The notes under the pieces are model-generated. The model ran no database searches and was not told the origin of the DNA. It saw only the letters and a program-made list of their open reading frames with translations. This document shows positions 17,520-26,085 of a stretch of DNA of 64,000 bases, in pieces. A program made the translations under genes and the position numbers. The DNA is taken from NCBI GenBank assembly GCA_049514435.1, contig JBEKVB010000008.1, positions 1 to 64,000 on the forward strand, in the 5' to 3' direction. Positions within the stretch are counted from its first letter, which is position 1. Every line of letters starts with the position of its first letter. Source of the stretch: UBA4810 sp002479215. GTDB lineage: Bacteria > Desulfobacterota > Syntrophia > Syntrophales > Smithellaceae.

Positions 17520-18256
17520 TTTCTTTTTTCGCCATCTTTTTCTTTTTTATCGACAAACATGTACGTTTTGATCGTACAAGATGCTGTGATAACATATCCC
17601 CGTCCTTTTACATCCTTTCTATCGCCCATGGTAATGTCGGAAATGTTGATAATGCGCGGCAATTTGGCTACTTTTTCAAAAAAGTAAACAATGTTCTGAA
17701 AAGTACCCATTACCGATATTTCCACAGGTATTTCTTCATAAAAAGGTTCAGGTTCTGGTGCGGGAGCTTTCTTACCGCCTGCAGGTTTGGTGGTGTCAGC
17801 CGCCGGTTTCTGTTCAACTTGCGTTTGATCGGAAGGCTTAAATAATGACGCAGCTTTTGGCTCTTCGGAGGGTGTTTTTTCAAACGGTTTCAATACAGCA
17901 GCTTTCGGTTCAAATAATAAAAACTCAATGCCCGCATCTTTACCTGACAGTGCAACAGAATGAAAAAGGCCGGGGATTTCCCGCTGGTCGGGAAGTTTTT
18001 GTAAAGCAACCTTATAATCTTCTTTTAATGCTGCAACATCAGCCATGTACTTATTAAGCTGTAAAGCAATTTTTTCTTTTTCTTTAATTTGCACTTGCAT
18101 TTCTTCTAGGTTTTTATCAAGACGAGTTTTATTTGACAATTCGTCACTGAGAAAAAGAAAGTAGTATAAATAACCAATAACGAGAATAATTAAAATTATG
18201 GCCAATGCCTTAGCCTGAGGAGACATTTTCTTTATGTCATTCAATGTAATGGCCAT
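17516..18256 (-). CDS. pilO: Type IV pilus inner-membrane protein PilO
   Basis: 246 aa. One N-terminal membrane segment (ALAIILIILVIGYLYYFLFL, residues 16-35), a coiled coil (about 40-80), then a ferredoxin-like periplasmic domain split by an Ala/Pro/Lys-rich loop (about 135-170), ending with the PVEISVMGTFQNIVYFFEKV motif of the PilO family. Pairs with PilN in the alignment complex between motor and secretin. Three bases downstream of pilN. Confidence 0.92.
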   Translation of the reverse strand: MAITLNDIKKMSPQAKALAIILIILVIGYLYYFLFLSDELSNKTRLDKNLEEMQVQIKEKEKIALQLNKYMADVAALKEDYKVALQKLPDQREIPGLFHSVALSGKDAGIEFLLFEPKAAVLKPFEKTPSEEPKAASLFKPSDQTQVEQKPAADTTKPAGGKKAPAPEPEPFYEEIPVEISVMGTFQNIVYFFEKVAKLPRIINISDITMGDRKDVKGRGYVITASCTIKTYMFVDKKEKDGEKRK

Positions 18257-18259
18257 ATG

Positions 18260-18808
18260 CTAGAATCCCTTATTCATGACACATGAAAAATTAAACTGCT
18301 GGAGGGTAATGCCGGAAACCTCCGTCTTTTTTGAAGATATCAAATCCACCGATTTTATCGGATCAAATTTTTCAATAGTTTTCATAAAATCGGCTACGGC
18401 TATATTGTCCCTGCCCGTTCCTTCAATTGTTAGATTGTTGCCTTTTTGGGTTACTTTGACCAGCCAAATGTTTTTTAATGGAACCAGCGTAGCCAGGTCG
18501 TCCAGGGTCTTTACGGGAGCTAAACGATTTTCCTCTAATGTTTTAATTACACCTAGTTTCTGTTCCAAATCTCTTTTATCGTTTTTGAATCTTTCCAGGT
18601 CGCCTATTTTTTTATTCAAATCGACAAGAGTGGCTTTCGAGTTTTTTTCCTGGGCCTCCAAGTCGCTAATTAAAGAGTTCATCCAAAGTTGCAGCCAAAG
18701 AAGACAAAGAATAAATACAACAAACGAACCTATAATAATAGATACTTGCCGGACAAGATTTTCCTTCTTTTCCTTTTCGTGGTAAGGTAACAGATTGATT
18801 TTAATCAT
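18260..18808 (-). CDS. pilN: Type IV pilus inner-membrane protein PilN
   Basis: 182 aa. The cytoplasmic N-terminus MIKINLLPYHEKEK carries the INLLP motif that inserts into PilM. A single membrane helix (about 25-45), a coiled coil (about 50-95) and a small periplasmic domain (VPLKNIWLVKVTQKGNNLTIEG, FMKTIEKFDPIKSVDL) follow. The ATG overlaps the pilM stop by four bases. Confidence 0.93.
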   Translation of the reverse strand: MIKINLLPYHEKEKKENLVRQVSIIIGSFVVFILCLLWLQLWMNSLISDLEAQEKNSKATLVDLNKKIGDLERFKNDKRDLEQKLGVIKTLEENRLAPVKTLDDLATLVPLKNIWLVKVTQKGNNLTIEGTGRDNIAVADFMKTIEKFDPIKSVDLISSKKTEVSGITLQQFNFSCVMNKGF

Positions 18809-19884
18809 TTGTCGCCTATTGTCCTCAAGCCCAATCCTACAGCAACTGCCGCAATTGGTTTAATGTTTTCTAATGTTTTGGAATCAATATTTCTTTTGTT
18901 ATGGCCAACTTTTAAAAACGGATTGATCAACTCCGTGTCGACATTCAACTTTTGCGATAAATGTGCCGTCAATCCGAGAATTCTGGCCGATCCGCCGGAA
19001 AGAAAGACACACTTAATGTATTCGCCGCCAAAAGTTGAACGAAAGTAATCAATAGATCTTTCAATTTCGGAACAAATGGGTTCGGCAAAATCCAGGATAC
19101 TGTTTCTCAAATCCAAAACCTCTTGTTCATTGCCGGGAAGGCCTTCAACTTTTATTTTTTCCGCTTCCTCAAAAGTTACGCCGTATTTTTCCTGTAAGCC
19201 TTCGGTAATGGAGTTACCGCCCAGAGTGAAATCTCTTGTGAAGATCGACATGCCGCCTTTGACCACATTAATATTGGTAAGACTTGCGCCGATACGAACA
19301 ATAACAACAATTTCATTATCTTCGAATTCATAATTGGCCTCATACATAGTTTCCAAAGCAAAAGAATCCACATCCATGATTGCAACGTTGAGACCAGCCG
19401 CCGTAACTGCGTCCAGATAATTATTAACCATATCTTTTTTGGCGGCCACGATAATAACGTCCATTTGATTGGGATTATATTCATTATCACCTAAAATCTG
19501 GAAATCGTAATTAACATCATCCATATTGTCGAAGGGCAAGTATTTGCCTGCTTCATCACGGATTAAATCACGCAATTCTGTTTCATCCATTTGGGCAAAT
19601 GTTACCTTCTTTACGATGACGGAATTTCCGGAAAGAGAAATGACTATCCCTTTCCCTCTGCAACCTGAATTCCAGAAGAGTTCCTTGATTTTCAAGGAGA
19701 GCGCCTTGGAATCGCTTAAAACACCTTCAATGATTATGCCTTTAGGCAACGGCAGCTGTAAGAAGCGATTAAGTACATAACCATTAGACGTGCTAAGGAC
19801 TTCGGCCAATTTTAAAGAACTTGAACCGATATCCAAACCAACCAGCTTCTTAGGTCTCGAAAAAATTCCTTTTGATTCTAACAT
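18805..19884 (-). CDS. pilM: Type IV pilus assembly ATPase-fold protein PilM
   Basis: 359 aa actin/FtsA-fold cytoplasmic protein. Phosphate-binding motif GLDIGSSSLKLAEV at residues 15-28, SHS2/1C-like insert, second motif VRIGASLTNINVVKGG around 200, and the C-terminal CVFLSGGSARILGLTAHL around 297. It binds the PilN N-terminal peptide. First gene of pilMNOPQ; the genes upstream are ftsB and an XRE regulator. Confidence 0.94.
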   Translation of the reverse strand: MLESKGIFSRPKKLVGLDIGSSSLKLAEVLSTSNGYVLNRFLQLPLPKGIIIEGVLSDSKALSLKIKELFWNSGCRGKGIVISLSGNSVIVKKVTFAQMDETELRDLIRDEAGKYLPFDNMDDVNYDFQILGDNEYNPNQMDVIIVAAKKDMVNNYLDAVTAAGLNVAIMDVDSFALETMYEANYEFEDNEIVVIVRIGASLTNINVVKGGMSIFTRDFTLGGNSITEGLQEKYGVTFEEAEKIKVEGLPGNEQEVLDLRNSILDFAEPICSEIERSIDYFRSTFGGEYIKCVFLSGGSARILGLTAHLSQKLNVDTELINPFLKVGHNKRNIDSKTLENIKPIAAVAVGLGLRTIGDK

Positions 19885-19914
19885 TGAAAAACCACCACAT
19901 TGTTTTTAACTAAA

Positions 19915-20181
19915 TTATTTTACCAATCGATAAACAATGTCTCCTTCTTTAACCATACCCAATTCGTTGCGAGCCAATGCTTCAATATAGGTCAAGTCGT
20001 TACGCGATAAAAGAATTTTCCTTTTTAAGTCGTTGTTTTCTGTTGTTATTTCATTGCTTTGCGACTTCAACTCAGCTAACCGCTTGCTTACTAAGTAATT
20101 ATCAACAAGCCCTCTATTGCCGAACGTAATCAAAAGAGCCATTAGCAGCAAAAAGACAACCAGATACCTGCCTATCTTCAT
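19915..20181 (-). CDS. ftsB: FtsB/DivIC-type septum formation initiator
   Basis: About 88 aa from the ATG at 20181, which has GGGAGG ten bases upstream; an ATG at 20202 also reads through. One membrane helix (YLVVFLLLMALLITFG) and a leucine-zipper-like coiled coil (LAELKSQSNEITTENNDLKR), then the family motif YIEALARNELGMVKEGDIVYRL. Small bitopic division protein that joins FtsL and FtsQ. It lies 30 bases ahead of pilM, on the same strand. Confidence 0.85.
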   Translation of the reverse strand: MKIGRYLVVFLLLMALLITFGNRGLVDNYLVSKRLAELKSQSNEITTENNDLKRKILLSRNDLTYIEALARNELGMVKEGDIVYRLVK

Positions 20182-20242
20182 TTGGAAATAACCCTCCCGC
20201 ATTCAAAACGGCAGAAATTAATCTTATGTACCAATTGCCTTT

Positions 20243-20440
20243 TCAAGGAAACACTTCTTCGTAAGGTTTCTGCAACGCCTTGGCCACTTTCAATTCCGAA
20301 TTCTTCCTTGTTGACAATCCTTTTTCCATCTTGGCAATTGTCTGGGGGGCCAATTCGGCTTTCCTTGCCAATTCAGCTACGCTTAATGGAACTGTCTCGC
20401 GCAATTTTTTTACTCGATTTTTCTTAATATTATCTATCAT
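20243..20440 (-). CDS. Small XRE-family helix-turn-helix regulator
   Basis: 65 aa, essentially one Cro/C1-type HTH domain: VKKLRETVPLSVAELARKAELAPQTIAKMEKGLSTRKN..KVAKALQKPYEEVF. Such single-domain XRE proteins usually bind palindromic operators as dimers. A perfect 40-bp A/T-rich palindrome sits about 70 bases upstream of its start and is a candidate binding site. Downstream is ftsB (about 60 bases) and the pilus cluster, but whether it controls them is not shown by the sequence. Confidence 0.85.
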   Translation of the reverse strand: MIDNIKKNRVKKLRETVPLSVAELARKAELAPQTIAKMEKGLSTRKNSELKVAKALQKPYEEVFP

Positions 20441-20512
20441 AGATTAAAGCGTCACCTCATCTGATTACTAAAAAACACTAACTTTAAAGAAAAGTCAAGC
20501 AAAATATTTAAT

Positions 20513-20552
20513 ATTGATTAAAATTAATTAATGTTAATTAATTTTAATCAAT
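20513..20552. promoter_or_regulatory. Perfect 40-bp A/T-rich palindrome, candidate XRE operator
   Basis: Arms of 19 bases (20513-20531 and 20534-20552), starting ATTGATTAAAATTAA, are exact inverted copies around a central TG. Two G/C pairs only. Lies between the DUF39 gene and the XRE regulator, about 70 bases upstream of the latter. It has no T-run and would melt too easily for a good terminator. Confidence 0.6.
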
Positions 20553-20689
20553 AGAATAAATAATTCTCAATAATTAGAAATAATTAGTATTTCTTCCGCG
20601 TATTATTTACTTCCAGGGGCAAAGGAAAGTGCAATTAAGCGTAATGCTGGAAATTATTATGAGTTAAACAAAGTAAAAACTTTGACAAA

Positions 20690-21865
20690 TTAAATTTTTA
20701 CAGAAGGTAAAATTTGTTGGGATTCACCCAATATAAATTTGCCTCCTTCGATCCATTCCTTCAATATATTAGCAATTTGCCTTGCTTTGTAATAACTGGA
20801 TAAAGGTGCAGTAATAACTTTTTTATCGTCGATGACTATGGTTCCGCTGCGCAAATCTTTGTAACTGACTTCCGCTAAAGGTTTGGCCACACCTTTAGGG
20901 TAATCCATGCTGTAATCATAAATTTGGGTATAAATGTCCTCATCTTTGACTGCTGTAAAGCGCGCCATTTCTTCGTCCAAAACGGGTATAGGAATCCCTA
21001 TCCCTACGAACAAGGAAACTCCATAACCTAAAATACTGGCTCCAGCCAGCCATTCCGGAATCATCTCTTTCAGGTTACCCACAACGGCAATTGTACCCGC
21101 TCCCTGTTTAGGAACGCCTTTGTCTGTCCGAGGTGCATGGGGATTATGTTGGGTGCCGGGCCAAGCGACAAATCCCTGTGCCCCGCCTAAGAAAATCCGT
21201 GTACCAACACCGATTGTCCGGTAATAAGGATCATTGAATAAAGGACTCAATTGTCCGGATGTGGCATAAGCGGCATTGGCCATCCGAGGACGAAGCATGC
21301 CCATGTATGTATAAATGGTTGTGTCGGATAAATTAACGGCACAATTGTAATTTTGATAAGCATTGCGCGGATTAAAAAGAATTGCATCCTGTAAATCATT
21401 TATCGTGATGTTTCTTTCGTATTTCCTTGCTGGATAACAATCAGTTCCATAACCTTCGGCGCGCAGTTTAACAACATTTCCGGCGACGAAATCTTCAATT
21501 ACATGACCGCCGCCGTAATTGAATTCACCGGGATAAACGCTGTTAAGTGGATCCCCTTCCACAACTTCGGTTGCACCTATGTAACAATCCACGGCGGCAA
21601 TCCCGCCATAGGCGGGTACCTCGTTTAACCAAACCTTAGATGCTCGAATACGAGGAGAAGTATGACCGAAATTAAGAAAAGCTCCCGAAGAACACATCGG
21701 ACTGAAAGTTCCGGTAGTAACAACGTCAATTTTACGGGCTGCTTCAACTTCGCCGTGTCTTTCCACAATATCAATCATTTCTTCTGCTGTTACTACGACA
21801 GCACGCCCATCTTTGATTTTTTCGTTAATTTCCTGAAATGTTTTTTTGACTTTGAATTTTTTCAT
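20690..21865 (-). CDS. DUF39 / HcyBio homocysteine biosynthesis protein
   Basis: About 391 aa. Family-typical stretches: VDVVTTGTFSPMCSSGAFLNFGH (Cys near residue 56), VYPGEFNYGGGHVIEDFVAG, YGTDCYPARKYE, GVGTRIFLGGAQGFVAWPGTQHNP. In methanogens and some sulfur anaerobes a DUF39 protein with a ferredoxin-type partner makes homocysteine from aspartate semialdehyde and reduced sulfur. Here there is no CBS domain and no ferredoxin-like neighbour in the window, so the partner must be elsewhere. A TTG at 21871 is an alternative start. Confidence 0.85.
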   Translation of the reverse strand: MKKFKVKKTFQEINEKIKDGRAVVVTAEEMIDIVERHGEVEAARKIDVVTTGTFSPMCSSGAFLNFGHTSPRIRASKVWLNEVPAYGGIAAVDCYIGATEVVEGDPLNSVYPGEFNYGGGHVIEDFVAGNVVKLRAEGYGTDCYPARKYERNITINDLQDAILFNPRNAYQNYNCAVNLSDTTIYTYMGMLRPRMANAAYATSGQLSPLFNDPYYRTIGVGTRIFLGGAQGFVAWPGTQHNPHAPRTDKGVPKQGAGTIAVVGNLKEMIPEWLAGASILGYGVSLFVGIGIPIPVLDEEMARFTAVKDEDIYTQIYDYSMDYPKGVAKPLAEVSYKDLRSGTIVIDDKKVITAPLSSYYKARQIANILKEWIEGGKFILGESQQILPSVKI

Positions 21866-21971
21866 GCTCAAACTTTTTCTTATCCAGGATATAGTTACAT
21901 CATTTTCTTATCATTATTTAAAGCCAATTGCAAAATCAAAGGCAGTTTTATGCATACGGCCAAGCTTAATT

Positions 21972-22415
21972 TCAGGTATGGCCAAATCCGCCGCTTCCTC
22001 TGGACGTATTGGTTAGTTCGGCGGTTTCGACCCAATCTAAGCGGCAAATTTTCTGTATGATCATCTGCGCTAAGCGCATACCTCTTTTAACGATAAAAGG
22101 CTCTTCTCCAAGATTGATGACAATCAAGGCAATTTCTCCGCGATAATCAGCATCAATTGTTCCCGGCGAATTGAGCAATGTTATTCCCTGATTTATCGCC
22201 AGTCCGCTACGCGGTCTTATTTGCGCTTCATAACCTTCGGGCAAGGCTATCTTAATGCCCGTGGGTATTTTTTTCCGCTGACCGGGCAGAATAATCTCTT
22301 CTTCGATCACAGCTGCAAATATATCCATTCCGGCAGCCTGGTTAGTCATGTATCGAGGCAAAGGGATATCGTCATTACCGCTTATTTTTTGTATCAACGC
22401 CTCTATTTTTTTCAT
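21972..22415 (-). CDS. dut: Deoxyuridine 5'-triphosphate nucleotidohydrolase
   Basis: 147 aa trimeric dUTPase. The five conserved motifs are present: AAGMDIFAA, RPRSGLAINQG, LNSPGTIDADYRGEI, GMRLAQMII and the C-terminal arm RGSGGFGHT that closes over the active site. Hydrolyses dUTP to dUMP and PPi. ATG at 22415 with AGGAAAC upstream. It follows pnp after a 155-base gap containing a strong hairpin. Confidence 0.95.
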   Translation of the reverse strand: MKKIEALIQKISGNDDIPLPRYMTNQAAGMDIFAAVIEEEIILPGQRKKIPTGIKIALPEGYEAQIRPRSGLAINQGITLLNSPGTIDADYRGEIALIVINLGEEPFIVKRGMRLAQMIIQKICRLDWVETAELTNTSRGSGGFGHT

Positions 22416-22492
22416 AGTGTTTCCTGATCAAAAATATTTATCAGCTCACTTGAAAATAAAGTTAGCAGCATATAGACATTTGTTTTTACGGT

Positions 22493-22544
22493 AACAGCCG
22501 TTTTGTAATAAACTAGTTATAATTACAAAACGGCTGTTTTTTGA
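22493..22544. terminator. Hairpin between pnp and dut
   Basis: Perfect 17-bp stem AACAGCCGTTTTGTAAT (22493-22509) / ATTACAAAACGGCTGTT (22522-22538), 12-base loop, followed by T residues on the plus strand only. On the pnp/dut strand there is no T-run behind it, so it may act as an mRNA 3' stabiliser or processing site more than as a terminator. Confidence 0.5.
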
Positions 22545-22570
22545 AAGGTTGCCATGAATCTTGATTCAAC

Positions 22571-24691
22571 TTATTTTACTTGTGCCCCTAATGCTTCTTT
22601 TCGGCTAAGTCGTATCTTGCCCTGCTTATCTATTTCCAGAACTTTCACCATTACTTCATCGCCTTCTTTCAAAACGTCGGTAACTTTATTTATTCTTTCT
22701 TTGGCGATTTGAGATATATGCAGCAGGCCTTCAGTTCCTGGTAAAATTTCGACAAAAGCTCCAAAATCAACTATTTTCTTTACTGTACCGTTATAAATTT
22801 TTCCGACTTCAGCTTCCTCCGTCAGCCATTTGACCATGGCTACAGCACGGGCTGCCGCTTCGGCATCGCTGGAGGCAATTGTTACCGTGCCGTCATCTTC
22901 AACGTCAATAGTAACACCAGTTTCACTTATTATCTGCCGGATATTCTTGCCGCCTGACCCAATAACAGAGCGCACCTGGTCTTCCTTAACTTTGATGGTC
23001 GTAATACGCGGTGCATAAATAGAAATATCCGAACGCGGCGCGGCTATCGTTTGGCGTAATTTGTTGATTATGAAGATTCTTCCTTCCTTTGCTTGTTCCA
23101 GAGCGGCTCGCAAAATATCTTCGGTCAGGCCGTCAATTTTAATATCCATTTGCATGGCTGTGACGCCTTTTTCGGTTCCGCAGACTTTAAAATCCATATC
23201 TCCGGCATGGTCCTCGTCACCAAGAATATCCGATAAAACAACAACTTTGTTTCCCTCTTTCAAAAGACCCATGGCGATGCCAGCGACAATGTTTTTGACC
23301 GGTACGCCTGCATCCATTAAAGAAAGAATGCCGCCGCAAACTGTTGCCATCGAAGATGAACCGTTGGAAGAAAGAATCTCGGAAACTATCCTGATAGTGT
23401 AGGGGAATTCTTCCGGCGAGGGTAAAACAGGCACCAGTGATTTTCGCGCTAACGCTCCGTGTCCAATTTCTCTTCTCCCGGGGCTGCGTAAAGGCTTGGC
23501 TTCGCCGACGCAATAGGGTGGGAAATTATAATGAAGCATGAAGGATCTCAGCTCTTCGCCGCTTATATAATCCATGCGCTGTTCGTCGGAAGATGTTCCC
23601 AAAGTAAGGGCTACCAACGCTTGTGTCTCTCCGCGGTTGAATAATGCCGAACCGTGAGCGCGTGGCAGCACCCCCACTTCAGCGCTAATCGGGCGAATGT
23701 CAGTAGAAGACCTGCCATCAATTCTTTTTTTCTCGTTTATAATCATTTCGCGCAGTATGCGCCGCTCTAATTCTTCAATAATGCCATCTACTTTGGCGCA
23801 CAAAACGTCATCATCGCCGCCGATGTTTTTCTTTGCCCTTTTTCTCACTTCGTCAAGTTTGCCGTAACGCTCCAGTTTCCGCGGCATATTGTAGGCTTCC
23901 TTGAGGCCTTCCATGGCCTCGGCGCTTACGCTGGAGATTAATTTTTCATCGGCTTTCACTGCCTCGATAGGCCTTTTTTCTTTGCCGACTGCTTGGCGAA
24001 CCTTATCCTGCAGATCGATTGCCGGACGAATTGCTTCCAACCCGAATTTTATGGCATTAATTATTACGCTTTCTTCAACCTCTTTGGCATCACCTTCCAT
24101 CATGACCAGTTCAACATCATAAGGCCTGCCCGATTTACCGGGCGTTACTTTTCTGCCTACCAGAAAAATGTTGAATTCACTTTCCTGCATTTTTTCCGCT
24201 GAAGCATTGCAGGTTAACTCCCCGTTCATTCTTCCCACACGCACACCGGCTATCGGTCCTTTAAAAGGTATATTCGATATTTCCAAGGCGGCCGAAGCCC
24301 CAATCATGGCCGTAACATCAGAGTCGTTTTCTTTATCCACGGAAAGCACAGTCGCTACTAATTGCGTTTCAAAAAAATATCCTTTGGGAAATAAAGGACG
24401 AATTGATCTATCAATTATGCGGGATGTTAAAATTTCTTTTTCATTGGGACGTCCTTCTCTTTTAAAGAAACCGCCCGGAATTTTTCCGGCGGCAAAAGTC
24501 ATTTCCTGATAGTCCACAGTCAAGGGCAGAAAATCGACTCCCTCCCTTGCCCCCTTTAAAGAAACCGCCGTTACCAAAACGACTGTGTCGCCGTAATAAA
24601 CCAATATTGAGCCATCAGCCTGACCGGCAACGTAATTAGTTTTTAGAGAAACATTACGCCCGGCAAAATCAGCACTAAATATATTACTCAT
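22571..24691 (-). CDS. pnp: Polyribonucleotide nucleotidyltransferase (PNPase)
   Basis: 706 aa, normal length. Two RNase PH-like domains (first about 1-215, second about 315-545, with RGETQALVALTLGTSSDEQ and DILGDEDHAGDMDFKVCGT catalytic region), a linking helical domain, then KH (VIGSGGKNIRQIISETG) and S1 (GKIYNGTVKKIVDFGAFVEI) RNA-binding domains at the C-terminus. Phosphorolytic 3'-5' exonuclease of RNA decay. The rpsO-pnp order is the common bacterial one. Confidence 0.97.
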   Translation of the reverse strand: MSNIFSADFAGRNVSLKTNYVAGQADGSILVYYGDTVVLVTAVSLKGAREGVDFLPLTVDYQEMTFAAGKIPGGFFKREGRPNEKEILTSRIIDRSIRPLFPKGYFFETQLVATVLSVDKENDSDVTAMIGASAALEISNIPFKGPIAGVRVGRMNGELTCNASAEKMQESEFNIFLVGRKVTPGKSGRPYDVELVMMEGDAKEVEESVIINAIKFGLEAIRPAIDLQDKVRQAVGKEKRPIEAVKADEKLISSVSAEAMEGLKEAYNMPRKLERYGKLDEVRKRAKKNIGGDDDVLCAKVDGIIEELERRILREMIINEKKRIDGRSSTDIRPISAEVGVLPRAHGSALFNRGETQALVALTLGTSSDEQRMDYISGEELRSFMLHYNFPPYCVGEAKPLRSPGRREIGHGALARKSLVPVLPSPEEFPYTIRIVSEILSSNGSSSMATVCGGILSLMDAGVPVKNIVAGIAMGLLKEGNKVVVLSDILGDEDHAGDMDFKVCGTEKGVTAMQMDIKIDGLTEDILRAALEQAKEGRIFIINKLRQTIAAPRSDISIYAPRITTIKVKEDQVRSVIGSGGKNIRQIISETGVTIDVEDDGTVTIASSDAEAAARAVAMVKWLTEEAEVGKIYNGTVKKIVDFGAFVEILPGTEGLLHISQIAKERINKVTDVLKEGDEVMVKVLEIDKQGKIRLSRKEALGAQVK

Positions 24692-24823
24692 TCATTTTTC
24701 CTCCACCTTATTCCTAAAAAACCCAAAACAGGAAGCTCGAGAGCGATAGCAATAACCGATTCACGCTTACTCACAAATTCACACGGGAAATCGGACAAGC
24801 TGTTACCTTTCGATCTCGCGCTT

Positions 24824-25090
24824 TTATTTCCTGAGTCCCAGGCGTTTAACCATATTCCTGTATCGCTCGACGTCATTATCTTTGATGTAATTGAGAAGCC
24901 TCCTTCTTTGACCGACTAATTTCAATAGGCCGCGGCGCGAATGGTGATCCTTTTTGTGCGCTTTAAAGTGTTCCGTCAGATATTCTATTCTGGCACTTAA
25001 AAGTGCAATCTGGACTTCAGGAGAGCCCGTATCCTTTTCATGAAGCCGATAATCTGCGATTAATGTTTTCCTCTTTTCCAAAGTTAACAC
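24824..25090 (-). CDS. rpsO: 30S ribosomal protein S15
   Basis: 88 aa. Contains GSPEVQIALLSARIEYLTEHFK and HKKDHHSRRGLLKLVGQRRRLLNYIK, standard uS15 sequence that binds the 16S central domain. The start codon is GTG at 25090, five bases after GGGAGGG. Between truB and pnp. Confidence 0.97.
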   Translation of the reverse strand: MLTLEKRKTLIADYRLHEKDTGSPEVQIALLSARIEYLTEHFKAHKKDHHSRRGLLKLVGQRRRLLNYIKDNDVERYRNMVKRLGLRK

Positions 25091-25140
25091 ACTTTTTCCC
25101 TCCCTAAATAATTAATTCCCTTTTTATCTTAAATTTATTT

Positions 25141-26079
25141 TTAATTGCTAATGTTAAATACCCGGATAATCCTTCCTGCCTGGCACTTTCCGTCGAATTC
25201 GGAAAACTTATTTACCGGTATTATCATTTCCGCCAATGCCACTAGATTCCCGCTATAGCTGATGAACTTTAGCATATCTCCAGCTTCAAGAAAAGGGGGA
25301 ACATGAGCTTTCATCATTTCTACAGAGGGTTGAAATCCGGCGCGCAGCTTGTTGGCAAGGTCTTCTGCCACTTCCATCGCGGCAAGCAAAGGCAGCGATT
25401 TTGTCAGCGACAGCATTTTTTTCAATAGTTCTATTTTTTTCTCTGCGTAGCCATAATTATCCAGAGACACGGCCATATCTTCGGAAAAAAATCCACTGCG
25501 CAATCGGCGCAGGCCGATTAAGCATGCGCCGCAACCGAGCAGGTCTCCAACATCGGAACACAGTTGCCGTATATATGTTCCTTTAGAACAAGCAATCATA
25601 AAAGTCACGCGGGGAAATGAAATCGTCTGTATCGCAATATTGAAAATTTCCACCTCCCGCGCCGCCGTTTTCAGGAACACGCCCTTTCGTGCATATTTGT
25701 ATAAAGGCTCTCCGCCATATTTGACCGCCGAAAAGGCAGGGGGTACTTGGCTGATTTTCCCTACCATTTTAGCGAGTGCCGCCTTTATTTCTTCATCGCT
25801 GACTACTTTGTCTGATTGAGCGGTAATTTTACCTTCCCTGTCCAATGTATCCGTTTTAACACCCAGCAACATTGTCGCTGCATATTCTTTGCTTTCGCCG
25901 GATAGAAATTGTGCCAGTTTTGTCGCCTCATTCAGGCAGACCGGAAGCACTCCGGTAGCCATCGGATCGAGTGTTCCGGTATGGCCGGCTTTTTTCGCGC
26001 CTAATATTTTTTTTACTTCACTCACTATGTCATGTGAAGTTTTTCCGGCCGGTTTATCAATAATAACTACGCCATTCAT
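25141..26079 (-). CDS. truB: tRNA pseudouridine(55) synthase
   Basis: 312 aa. Catalytic Asp in GHTGTLDPMATGVLPVC, plus AKEYAATMLLGVKTDTLDREG and CSKGTYIRQLCSDVGDLLGCGACLIGLRRLRSG. A C-terminal PUA-like domain fills the last 80 residues. Makes pseudouridine 55 in the tRNA T-loop. Six bases downstream of nrnA. Confidence 0.96.
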   Translation of the reverse strand: MNGVVIIDKPAGKTSHDIVSEVKKILGAKKAGHTGTLDPMATGVLPVCLNEATKLAQFLSGESKEYAATMLLGVKTDTLDREGKITAQSDKVVSDEEIKAALAKMVGKISQVPPAFSAVKYGGEPLYKYARKGVFLKTAAREVEIFNIAIQTISFPRVTFMIACSKGTYIRQLCSDVGDLLGCGACLIGLRRLRSGFFSEDMAVSLDNYGYAEKKIELLKKMLSLTKSLPLLAAMEVAEDLANKLRAGFQPSVEMMKAHVPPFLEAGDMLKFISYSGNLVALAEMIIPVNKFSEFDGKCQAGRIIRVFNISN

Positions 26080-26085
26080 AAAATA

